Origin: a virus
Virus record (IMG/VR): IMGVR_UViG_2162886007_000119
Span: 1 to 20,335 of that record
DNA: 20,335 nt
Reading direction: 5' to 3' (one strand)
Positions 14,276 through 20,335 of this stretch are shown in pieces. How positions within the stretch are numbered: the first letter of the stretch is position 1; each line of letters starts with the position of its first letter. The position numbers and the translations under genes are program-made. The notes below the pieces were generated by a model that made no database searches, was not told where the DNA came from, and saw only the letters and a program-made list of their open reading frames with translations.

Positions 14276-14719
14276 CTATCGCCAGCTCTCATCTTCCCAG
14301 ACTTCCTGAAGAATATTGTCCAGGGCTTCACGGTCGGACTCTTTATCAAAGCCCCTCAATTCTACACCTGTCACAGAACCCTTTTTAACGGTGACATGCG
14401 TTGATGGGAACAAAGAATGAATTCGTCGGGTCAGCTCATATTGAAAGGCATCAACCATCGTCTGTCCTATTTTTTGTTCTTGGTCTAAGGCGATATTGAC
14501 TTTCACGTAGCCTCCCCTCTTTTTTAATCTTTCTGGTGCAGGCGTTGCTGAAAAGACAACTGTAAAGGCATTGCCTTTCATCAAGTTCCCTCTCGCAATC
14601 TCAGCGATTAAATTCAGGGCAATTTCACGATCTCTTTCCTGGCAAGTTCCTTCAGCTGTCAGACGGGCAATCATCTCGACTCGCTCAATCATAACTTGCT
14701 CGTTTAACTCTCTGTCCAC
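14276..14719 (-). CDS. tum: Tum-like antirepressor with a DinI-like domain
   Basis: From GTG 14719 (GGAGG four bases upstream) this is 147 residues, about the length of 186 Tum. The N-terminal 45 residues (DRELNEQVMIERVEMIARL then AEGTCQERDREIALNLIAEIARG) are Tum-like. The C-terminal 78 form a DinI-like domain (VKVNIALDQEQKI, ELTRRIHSLFP, GVELRGFD, DREALDNILQEVWEDESWR). In 186, Tum is made under SOS control and inactivates CI, inducing the prophage. The frame continues upstream to 14761, but that start would lie across the LexA box. It stands beside A where 186 also has it, normally next to cos. Confidence 0.9.
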   Translation of the reverse strand: MDRELNEQVMIERVEMIARLTAEGTCQERDREIALNLIAEIARGNLMKGNAFTVVFSATPAPERLKKRGGYVKVNIALDQEQKIGQTMVDAFQYELTRRIHSLFPSTHVTVKKGSVTGVELRGFDKESDREALDNILQEVWEDESWR

Positions 14720-14737
14720 ACAACCTCCACCATGAGT

Positions 14738-14757
14738 AACTGTATATACATACAGTA
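14738..14757 (-). promoter_or_regulatory. LexA box upstream of tum
   Basis: AACTGTATATACATACAGTA differs little from the consensus TACTGTATATATATACAGTA. The CTG-N10-CAG core (14740..14755) is intact and the arms are palindromic. It lies 18 bases before the tum GTG, as in the 186 p95 arrangement. DNA damage should derepress tum. Confidence 0.93.
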
Positions 14758-14895
14758 GCACGTATTACTAAAAGCTGGGAAGAAAAAAATCAGAGGTTGC
14801 ATATGTATCTTCATGATATCGATGGATATTAATGGGATGAACGCAACCTTCAACGGCTAAAAACACTTCGAATTTCACTTAATTCGGGTTCAAAC

Positions 14896-16956
14896 TCAGC
14901 CTTCAGACGAAGCGTTCACTGGCGTTGAAAGGCTTTGCAAGTCGTCTGGCCAACGCGCTTGATCAACCTGTATCTCACGCCCGCAATAAATATCAATATC
15001 CTGCTCTGGCAGCCTGAGTTGAGCCTTCAATAGCCGCCTTTTACGTAGACCTAAGGGCTTTGATAAAGCGAATACCGGAGGATCGCTTTCACTCTCCGTA
15101 CAGTTAATGACAGAACTCCAAGAGGGCGCAGGAGCGCCCTTAACGTCAACGGCCAAATCAACGGCCCGCTTCGGCACAATTTTCCATTGTGTAAGCCGGG
15201 TTAAAATTGGAGTACCTGCACCGACGGCGGAATCGTACACGCCACGAATACAAACGATTTCCTCGCCATACTGGTTAAATTCGGTGCGAGGCTCATACAG
15301 CGTGCGCACCTGCAAATCATCGCGACGGACAAACGGCCCACCCTGCGCATTAACGTAACCAGCCCAGTCACCAGCGTCGGCGGTATCGTGGACGGCGGCA
15401 AACTCAACGCTCAGGCCGTGCGCGGTCTCGGTATCCGCGAGACGACGCAACTCACGGTAGACCGTCACTGGCGCACCGCCGATAAATTGAAACTGACGAA
15501 TGTGCCAGCGCGCCGCCCATGCAGAAACGGAAGAAGCGGTCTCTTTCAATAGCTCACCGCTTTCGTCATCGGTTTCACCCTCAAGAGCATAACCGTCGAT
15601 ATTTTTGGAAATGTATTTAGCGACATAGCCGGTCGCGCTGCCCTTTGCCGGATCAATGACCTCAGCATGAAAGCGTGCCTTTTTAGCTTTATCACTTCTC
15701 AGTTCCTGGCAGTCTTCCTCCCACGCATAATCGCGAATGATGAGGCGCACGCGCTCTGCATCTTCTGGCAGCATGAACATAAGCATGTGCCAGTGTGGCG
15801 TACCATCATGATGAGGCTCAGCAACACGGATACCGAAAATACGGATGTCTTCCCGGTGCAGCCTGGCGCGAATACGCGCCCACAGGCCGGTGAGATAGCT
15901 CTGCGTGTCCGACGGGCTGGCTCCGTTCCATTTGCTGTTACGGTAGCCCGCTTTTGTTGTTGCGTGATATTTAGACGGCGCAGTCAGGGTGTAAAACTCC
16001 CCGACATAACCAAGCTCATTGCAGATATTTTCAAACCCACGGATGCGGGTCATTAGTTCGCAGCGGCGTATCGCAGGGTTAGCGACCGAACCGTCGTATT
16101 TTTCAATCAGGCTGATGCGGTTGCCGTCTTCGTCTTCAAGATCCAGCCCCTTGAGAAATTCACGCGTGCGGCGCTTCTGCTCACGCCAGTCGGTCACGCA
16201 GTTTTTACTCGCGTAGGCGTGCCGTTTTTTGCTGACATTGCCAACGGCAATTTGCAGGTGTTCGCGCCATGCAGTCGCAATACGGCGCAAACGACCACGC
16301 CACCACACTTCACTGAACATGCGCATTACTGCCGGTGCAATGACATCCTCCCCGATATATTTCTTTGTGACTTTCTCCCAATGCGGCGGAGTAATGTTGA
16401 ATTGCAGGGATATAAAACCGGCACGCATGTACCAGGTGTACAGCGTTTTAAGCTCGCTAAACCCAATGTCGTCAATGTTAGCCAGTTCAGCGCGAATGAA
16501 ATTAGCAATATCAGCGGCCAGCAGGTCAATATCGGCGCGCGACATGTCCGGGAGGCGGTTATATCTGGCGACCATATTGACCATGCGTGATGCCAGATAT
16601 TGCATAATCTGGGTATCAAAATGACCACCAAAAACAGCAGCTGATACATTGCGATTAATACCCGTACACTCGTATTTTTTTGCGACCCGCTCAACGCGTG
16701 GCAATGCCTTTTTGCAAAAGCTGATTAAAAAAGCGTTGGCTCGTTGGCTGCCCTTATTTTTTTCCAGCAGCGCAGCAGTGCGGTAAATATCAAAACGCAC
16801 GCACTCCGGCTGGAGAGAAAGCGCCTTTCTCGCATGCAGCAAAGCCGCGAACATACGGTCGCGGCGATACTGTTGCTCATAGGTCAGATATGGGCTGGCT
16901 ATTGCAGGTCGCGCTGCGTTCCATGGGTAAGCGAGCTGAATAGCCAAGTCATCCAA
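14896..16956 (-). CDS. A: Replication initiation endonuclease gpA (HUH, rolling circle)
   Basis: This 686-residue protein (186 A, about 694; P2 A, 761) nicks the phage origin and starts rolling-circle replication. The HUH motif lies at EPHHDGTPHWH (380 to 390; H388 and H390). The two catalytic tyrosines are Y444 and Y448 in YVAKYISKNIDG, equal to Y450 and Y454 of P2 gpA. Upstream, NPAIRRCELM and TLTAPSKYH match the P2 core. The TTG start at 16956 overlaps the end of the zinc-finger gene by eight bases, suggesting coupling. The gene is intact although the element has no packaging genes. The P2 origin lies within A, and a similar site is seen here. Confidence 0.95.
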   Translation of the reverse strand: MDDLAIQLAYPWNAARPAIASPYLTYEQQYRRDRMFAALLHARKALSLQPECVRFDIYRTAALLEKNKGSQRANAFLISFCKKALPRVERVAKKYECTGINRNVSAAVFGGHFDTQIMQYLASRMVNMVARYNRLPDMSRADIDLLAADIANFIRAELANIDDIGFSELKTLYTWYMRAGFISLQFNITPPHWEKVTKKYIGEDVIAPAVMRMFSEVWWRGRLRRIATAWREHLQIAVGNVSKKRHAYASKNCVTDWREQKRRTREFLKGLDLEDEDGNRISLIEKYDGSVANPAIRRCELMTRIRGFENICNELGYVGEFYTLTAPSKYHATTKAGYRNSKWNGASPSDTQSYLTGLWARIRARLHREDIRIFGIRVAEPHHDGTPHWHMLMFMLPEDAERVRLIIRDYAWEEDCQELRSDKAKKARFHAEVIDPAKGSATGYVAKYISKNIDGYALEGETDDESGELLKETASSVSAWAARWHIRQFQFIGGAPVTVYRELRRLADTETAHGLSVEFAAVHDTADAGDWAGYVNAQGGPFVRRDDLQVRTLYEPRTEFNQYGEEIVCIRGVYDSAVGAGTPILTRLTQWKIVPKRAVDLAVDVKGAPAPSWSSVINCTESESDPPVFALSKPLGLRKRRLLKAQLRLPEQDIDIYCGREIQVDQARWPDDLQSLSTPVNASSEG
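15105..15140 (-). other. ori: Candidate rolling-circle origin within A
   Basis: The minus strand reads GCGCCCTCTTGGAGTTCTGT, then CATTAAC. It resembles the P2 origin core as I recall it (GCGCCTCGGAGTCCTGTCA), with a few changes. Just before it a perfect 7-bp stem AGGGCGC/GCGCCCT (15123..15129 with 15134..15140) with a 4-base loop could expose the nick site. The position in the C-terminal third of A also fits P2. Confidence 0.55.
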
Positions 16957-17170
16957 CCCGATAATTTCTGTTTTTTAGCTCTGTGATTTCCTGGCAGGTC
17001 ACACAATATGCCACCCCAGGGATGGCAATGCGACGAGCCTCTGGGATTGGGCTATCACAGGCTTCGCAAATGAGACGAGAAGGCGCAGTAATTCGGCTAC
17101 GAGCGCTGTTGATGTAACGCTCACGCTCTTCCAGCTCGCGTTGCTGTGCGAGATCCATTGCGTCAGCCAT
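16949..17170 (-). CDS. TraR/DksA-type C4 zinc-finger protein
   Basis: This 73-residue protein has a helical, charged N-terminus (MADAMDLAQQRELEERERYI) and a zinc finger C35-x2-C38-x17-C56-x2-C59 (CEACDSPIPEARRIA, then CVTCQ). This family includes F-plasmid TraR and the small P2 early proteins next to A. TraR-like proteins bind the secondary channel of RNA polymerase and mimic DksA with ppGpp; whether this phage member does so is not known. It starts one base into the end of the preceding gene and overlaps A. Confidence 0.88.
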   Translation of the reverse strand: MADAMDLAQQRELEERERYINSARSRITAPSRLICEACDSPIPEARRIAIPGVAYCVTCQEITELKNRNYRVG

Positions 17171-17397
17171 TAGTGTTGCACCTGAGATTCGTACTCAAGA
17201 TGTTCAGCCTCGCCACGCAGCAACTCCGCAGCTTCGGTACTATTCAATCCCTGGTAACTAATATGGAGGGCCATTGCTTTAAGGCGTTTAGAAAAAACCA
17301 AAGCGTGCGCTTTACGCTCTTCATTTTTAACGTCAGACAGCAATACCGCCAAACTATCGGGATCTGTTTCAATTTTATTGATTTCGTTATTTCGCAT
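17170..17397 (-). CDS. Small early protein, DUF2732 family
   Basis: This 75-residue, largely helical protein has LLSDVKNEERKAHALVFSKR in the first half and the segment ISYQGLNSTEAAELLRGEAE near the end. It is as I recall DUF2732 proteins from P2-like early operons. No function is known. It is preceded by a good ribosome site (GGAGAT before ATG) and its stop overlaps the start of the zinc-finger gene (TAATG). Confidence 0.75.
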   Translation of the reverse strand: MRNNEINKIETDPDSLAVLLSDVKNEERKAHALVFSKRLKAMALHISYQGLNSTEAAELLRGEAEHLEYESQVQH

Positions 17398-17462
17398 TAT
17401 GTAATCTCCTGAATTTAGGCAAAGGGATACCCGGTGGGTTTACACCAGTGTATTTTTTTTGG

Positions 17463-17801
17463 TTAATTCGGCATGGTTAGCCGTTTGGGAAATAAACTCA
17501 CTACTGCACGGAAATGATTCATTGCAGTAATAAGCGATTTTTTCTCATCATACGTCAGTGAATTGAATTGCAGCTCATGACGAGCCACAGGGAGTTTTGC
17601 GAGATAAAAAATAGCTGCCAGCGCGCGAATATTATCTTCATATAAGGGGTCGTGCTTCTCACGCATTTTCTCGATAAAACATTCCAGTTCTTTACTGTTG
17701 CAACCCCAATATTTTGCACGCAGTTCTGCCACATAATTGAGACCCGCCAAACGCTCACTCGTCTTGAGTGGAACGGTTGCTGAATCAGCTTCAATAGCCA
17801 T
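17463..17801 (-). CDS. Early phage protein, DUF5347-like
   Basis: From ATG 17801 (AAGGAGAG five bases upstream) this is 112 residues. The segments TSERLAGLNYVAELRAKYWG and LAAIFYLAKLPVARHELQF recall DUF5347 proteins of P2-like prophages, whose function is unknown. It is soluble and helical with no catalytic motif. An upstream in-frame ATG at 17843 is rejected because it lacks a ribosome site. It lies where 186 has cII and fil, but no CII-like HTH is seen. Confidence 0.65.
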   Translation of the reverse strand: MAIEADSATVPLKTSERLAGLNYVAELRAKYWGCNSKELECFIEKMREKHDPLYEDNIRALAAIFYLAKLPVARHELQFNSLTYDEKKSLITAMNHFRAVVSLFPKRLTMPN

Positions 17802-17918
17802 ACTTTCTCTCCTTATGAAAGGGGGGTTCCACTCTCGGTACACCCTGTAGCTTCAGGAATATGAAACGCACAGTGAAAAGAAATGAATCAATCAGCTATC
17901 GAACTTACTCAGATGGCG

Positions 17919-18182
17919 TCATGCACCGATGATGAGCTGAAAACGGGAGTGCCCTAAAGCTTTACGCAATTGCTCTTCTTTCCAGCGAGCGTAATAGATG
18001 CGTATCGGGCCACCGGCTTTCTTGCAGCCCTTGCGGATGGTGCGAGGTTCAATAGGTACACAAGGGTTGTCACCGGTTGTCCAGCGATAAGCGGTGCGTT
18101 CAGATACCCCCTCAAGCACTGCGAACTGTTGCAGAGTAACGATTGGAGCAGGCACTTTGATGATTGCGATTTCAGAAGCCAT
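17919..18182 (-). CDS. cox: Cox/Apl-type regulator and excisionase
   Basis: From ATG 18182 this is 87 residues. An HTH lies at about 13 to 33 (TLQQFAVLEGVSERTAYRW), followed by a basic stretch (RTIRKGCKKAGGPIRIYYAR) and a helical tail. It is the first gene of the lytic operon, divergent from cI, where P2 has Cox and 186 has Apl. Those proteins repress the lysogenic promoter and direct excision with Int. Assignment rests on position and the HTH, as sequence similarity between Cox proteins is low. Confidence 0.8.
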   Translation of the reverse strand: MASEIAIIKVPAPIVTLQQFAVLEGVSERTAYRWTTGDNPCVPIEPRTIRKGCKKAGGPIRIYYARWKEEQLRKALGHSRFQLIIGA

Positions 18183-18315
18183 GTTGCATGATTCCCATTT
18201 GGATAATGTTTGCAATCAATGGTCTCTGTTTGCCAACCTCAGCCATTGATTTTCCTGAATTAGCAACAATACTAATACCCATTTGAGCATTAGTAAACAC
18301 CCAAAGGAGTATATA
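18183..18315. promoter_or_regulatory. Divergent lytic/lysogenic switch region (pR-pL) with operator repeats
   Basis: The 133 bases between cox and cI hold an inverted repeat AATCAATGG/CCATTGATT (18214..18222 with 18243..18251), a direct repeat ATTCCCATTTG (18191..18201) and ATACCCATTTG (18275..18285), and ACTAAT/ATTAGT flanking the latter (18271..18276, 18289..18294). A possible cI promoter is TTGATT (18246..18251), 16 bases, AATACT. The repeats are candidates for CI and Cox sites. The cox promoter could not be placed with confidence. Confidence 0.6.
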
Positions 18316-18891
18316 TTGATCCTTGATTCTCAAGTGAACAATGATGAGTTACTGGACCGCATCTGCCAGGTATATGGATTTAATCAAAAAATCCAGCTCG
18401 CAAGGCATTTCAACATTGCGGCCAGTTCCCTTCAAAATCGCTACTCTCGTGGCACAATTTCGTACGATTTCGCCGTACAGTGCGTTCTTGAAACGGGGGC
18501 AAGCTTGCGATGGTTACTTACCGGGGAAGGTTTGCAATATGATGGAAAGCCCGCCGCAACGGATCCCAAAGAGATCGCATCATTCACTTTAAGTGATGGT
18601 GAACTCGTTAAAAATTCCACTTTAAGTATTGATGCTAATTTTTTTAGTAAAGCGCTCAAAGACGGTATCGCTGTTCGCACCGAAGGCAAACTGCACTTTA
18701 TTGAACAAGATGCGGCTCTGACTGACGGTCTCTGGCTAATTGATATTGAAGGAACCATCAATATCCGCGATTTGACTTTGCTTCCAGGTAAGAAGCTTCA
18801 TGTTGCGGGTGGAAATGTGCCTTTTGAATGCGAAGCCCGCGAGATAAAAACGCTTGGTCGTGTGGTAGGTATATACAGCGAGATTAAGTAA
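18316..18891 (+). CDS. cI: CI repressor, 186 type
   Basis: From TTG 18316 (AAGGAG six bases upstream) this is 191 residues (186 CI, 192). Alignment by eye with 186 CI runs end to end: LLDRICQVYGFNQKIQLARHF, RGTISYDFAVQCVLETGASL, RWLLTGEGL, then LTDGLWLIDIEGTINIRDLT, LPGKKLHVAGGNVPFEC and IKTLGRVVGIYSE. The N-terminal HTH binds operators; the C-terminal domain makes the dimers and the 186 wheel of seven dimers. It lacks LexA-like self-cleavage, and induction goes through Tum. An earlier ATG at 18283 has no ribosome site. Its stop overlaps int. Confidence 0.93.
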   Translation: MILDSQVNNDELLDRICQVYGFNQKIQLARHFNIAASSLQNRYSRGTISYDFAVQCVLETGASLRWLLTGEGLQYDGKPAATDPKEIASFTLSDGELVKNSTLSIDANFFSKALKDGIAVRTEGKLHFIEQDAALTDGLWLIDIEGTINIRDLTLLPGKKLHVAGGNVPFECEAREIKTLGRVVGIYSEIK

Positions 18892-19925
18892 TGACTGTCC
18901 GTAAAAACCCTGCTGGAGGCTGGATTTGCGAGCTTTATCCGAATGGGGCAAAAGGCAAACGTATAAGAAAAAAATTCGCCACCAAAGGCGAGGCACTCGC
19001 CTTCGAACAGTACACCGTACAAAATCCCTGGCAGGAAGAGAAAGAAGACAGACGCACGCTAAAAGAGCTAATTGATGCGTGGTATAGCGCACACGGCATA
19101 ACTCTCAAAGATGGACTAAAACGTCAGTTAGCAATGCACCACGCCTTTGAGTGTATGGGTGAACCACGCGCCCGTGATTTTGATGCGCAGATGTTTTCCC
19201 GCTACCGGGAAAAGCGGTTGAAAGGTGAATATGCCCGTTCAAACAGAGTGAAAGAGGTATCACCCCGCACACTCAATCTTGAGCTGGCCTACTTTCGAGC
19301 AGTATTCAATGAGCTGAACCGCCTAGGAGAATGGAAGGGTGAAAATCCGCTGAAAAATATGCGCCCTTTCCGCACCGAAGAGATGGAAATGGCCTGGCTA
19401 ACTCATGATCAAATCTCGCTGCTACTCGGAGAATGTAAACGGCATGACCACCCTGATTTAGAATCTGTGGTAAGGATTTGCCTCGCCACAGGCGCCCGGT
19501 GGTCTGAGGCTGAGGGCCTCAAAAAAAGCCAGCTCGCGAAATACAAAATAACCTACACCAACACGAAAGGCAGAAAAAACCGCACTGTCCCCATCAGCAA
19601 AGAGCTTTACGACTCCCTGCCCGATGAAAGAAAAGGTCGGTTGTTTAGTGAATGCTATGGCGCGTTCCGGTCTGCTTTAGAAAGAACAGGCATCGAACTA
19701 CCGGCAGGTCAACTTACCCATGTTTTGCGCCACACCTTCGCCAGCCATTTTATGATGAATGGCGGAAATATTCTGGTCTTGCAGCGTGTCCTCGGCCATA
19801 CCGACATCAAAATGACAATGCGATATGCGCACTTTGCTCCAGACCATTTAGAGGATGCCGTTAAGCTCAATCCTTTGGCGATGAGTGGCGATAAAGTGGC
19901 GGTCGAAATGGCGAATAATGGGTAA
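18891..19925 (+). CDS. int: Tyrosine recombinase integrase
   Basis: This 344-residue protein is of the P2/186 integrase family. The N-terminal arm-binding domain (VRKNPAGGWICELYPNG, KKFATKGEALAFE), the core-binding domain (PRTLNLELAYFRAVFNEL) and the catalytic domain are all present. Active residues: R203 (GARWSEAE), K226 (TKGRKNRTVPI), H277 and R280 (THVLRHTF), H303 (LGHTD), Y312 (MRYAHFAP). The ATG overlaps the cI stop (TAATGA), so cI and int form one lysogenic transcript as in 186. It reads toward attR, 75 bases away. It appears able to work. Confidence 0.96.
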   Translation: MTVRKNPAGGWICELYPNGAKGKRIRKKFATKGEALAFEQYTVQNPWQEEKEDRRTLKELIDAWYSAHGITLKDGLKRQLAMHHAFECMGEPRARDFDAQMFSRYREKRLKGEYARSNRVKEVSPRTLNLELAYFRAVFNELNRLGEWKGENPLKNMRPFRTEEMEMAWLTHDQISLLLGECKRHDHPDLESVVRICLATGARWSEAEGLKKSQLAKYKITYTNTKGRKNRTVPISKELYDSLPDERKGRLFSECYGAFRSALERTGIELPAGQLTHVLRHTFASHFMMNGGNILVLQRVLGHTDIKMTMRYAHFAPDHLEDAVKLNPLAMSGDKVAVEMANNG

Positions 19926-19999
19926 ACCCTGGCAAACAATGGCAATGTATGTCAATGATAATCAAAATAAACCATTGTTTTTCGGTTGTTACTGTAGGA

Positions 20000-20046
20000 A
20001 CTCATAATCGCTTGGTCGCTGTTCATGCCCAGCAGGGGCCACCAAA
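20000..20046 (+). repeat. attR: attR, imperfect copy of the tRNA 3' end
   Basis: This repeats 8..55 with one base lost (TGG to TG) and two substitutions within the T-arm region; the outer parts, including the acceptor strand and CCA, are identical. These changes would spoil the T-arm, and since this copy is not used in a tRNA it can drift. It marks the right end of the element. Confidence 0.88.
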
Positions 20047-20050
20047 CATA

Positions 20051-20086
20051 AAGGGCTTACGCCAAAACGTAAGCCCTTAGTTTTTT
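20051..20086 (+). terminator. Strong rho-independent terminator beyond attR
   Basis: The arms AAGGGCTTACG (20051..20061) and CGTAAGCCCTT (20068..20078) pair perfectly over 11 bases, followed by AG and six T. It is probably the original chromosomal terminator of the tRNA gene, displaced by the prophage. Confidence 0.85.
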
Positions 20087-20116
20087 CAGGATTTCTGAAT
20101 CAGCGCCGTGGATAAC

Positions 20117-20335
20117 TCACACGAGCTCCCGGAGTTGCTCCTGCATATACGCAGAAAAGTATTCAGGGTTCTTGATAACGACGTGGTCAGTTGAGTTAAT
20201 TTTCTCAGCCCATCCGGCGACTTTTTTGGTGAAGTCCGGATCCCATCCCTCCTGGCTGCCGCGCGCCATCACATCAGCGGCGCTGGCTGGTGTACCCAAC
20301 TCTTTCAAATACTTGAATATTCCCTTCGCGGTACT
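20117..20335 (-). CDS. yoaC-like: YoaC-like (DUF1889) protein, C-terminal part; start outside window
   Basis: The frame is open to the right edge; the visible 72 residues begin STAKGIFKYLKELGTPASAA, and the protein ends with NPEYFSAYMQEQLRELV. This resembles Escherichia YoaC (DUF1889, about 99 residues, function unknown) as I recall it. A TTG at 20308 is not taken as the start because the family-like sequence continues upstream of it. This is chromosomal DNA, convergent with the tRNA terminator. The recognition is from memory. Confidence 0.6.
   Translation of the reverse strand, partial: STAKGIFKYLKELGTPASAADVMARGSQEGWDPDFTKKVAGWAEKINSTDHVVIKNPEYFSAYMQEQLRELV

Larger units (their letters stand above)
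8..20046. mobile_element. P2/186-like prophage lacking the head module, integrated in tRNA-Ile2
   Basis: The element is bounded by an imperfect direct repeat of the tRNA 3' end (attL 8..55, attR 20000..20046). The gene order is that of a P2/186 prophage: int, cI, cox, early genes, A, tum, then X, Y, K, lysB, lysC, R, V, W, J, I, H, G, FI, FII, E/E', T, U, D, ogr. Compared with P2 or 186, genes Q, P, O, N, M, L, a recognisable cos site, lysA and S are absent, as is a 186-type cII. The length is about 20 kb, against roughly 30 to 33 kb for complete relatives. No insertion sequence or broken tail gene is seen. It may be a tailocin locus or a defective prophage. Confidence 0.93.

Noticed and set aside
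14720-14761. ATG or similar start for tum further upstream
   Set aside because: That start would lie within and beyond the LexA box; the GTG with GGAGG matches the Tum N-terminus.
14720-14895. Cargo such as tin/old-type defence genes between tum and A, or between ogr and D, or beside FI
   Set aside because: The usual P2 cargo sites hold only short non-coding stretches here; no defence, toxin or antitoxin gene is seen anywhere in the element.
17398-17462. Hairpin with eight T near 17425..17460
   Set aside because: The T run is on the plus strand, opposite to the early operon, and the stem CCGGTG/CACCAG has a mismatch; no plus-strand gene needs it.
1-20335. CRISPR array, insertion sequence or retron
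   Set aside because: No regularly spaced repeats, transposase, terminal inverted repeats or reverse transcriptase motif are seen.

Overview
The window holds almost all of one integrated element, a P2/186-type temperate myophage prophage of about 20 kb (8..20046). It sits in the 3' end of a tRNA-Ile2 gene (CAU anticodon) of an enterobacterial chromosome. The host group is inferred from the tRNA sequence, from the close match of nearly every protein to the enteric phages P2 and 186, and from a YoaC-like (DUF1889) gene fragment beyond the right att site. Families were recognised by recall, since no search could be run.

Layout from left to right: tRNA 3' end with attL; convergent terminators; then on the minus strand the late block ogr, D, U, T, E/E' (programmed -1 frameshift), FII, FI, G, H, I, J, W, V, R, lysC, lysB, K, Y, X; a 333-base gap; tum with a near-perfect LexA box; the HUH replication gene A with a candidate origin inside it; three small early genes (TraR/DksA-type zinc finger, DUF2732, DUF5347); cox. 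On the plus strand follow the 186-type repressor cI and the integrase int, then attR, a strong terminator and the chromosomal gene.

What is missing matters most. In P2 the gene upstream of X is L, preceded by M, N, O, P, Q and cos. Here X is followed directly by a gap and then tum. The whole capsid, portal, terminase and scaffold module (about 6 kb of coding sequence in P2) and any visible cos site are gone. Gene S, normally between R and V, is also absent. Every other tail, baseplate, fibre, lysis and control gene reads as full length without frameshifts. The set that remains would make a contractile tail, a fibre and a lysis cassette under SOS control: LexA box, then Tum, then loss of CI, then Ogr, then late genes. 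That is the gene content expected of an R-type tailocin derived from a P2-like phage. The retained int, cox, A and att sites and the lost S mean that a recently deleted, defective prophage remains a real alternative.

Regulation visible in the sequence: a shared ATNCCCATTT motif lies in the cI/cox control region and upstream of ogr, as expected if CI represses both, which it does in 186. TGT-N12 half-site motifs lie about 55 to 61 bases upstream of possible start points for FI, V and X. The last would give the lysis genes a late promoter of their own despite the loss of the head region.
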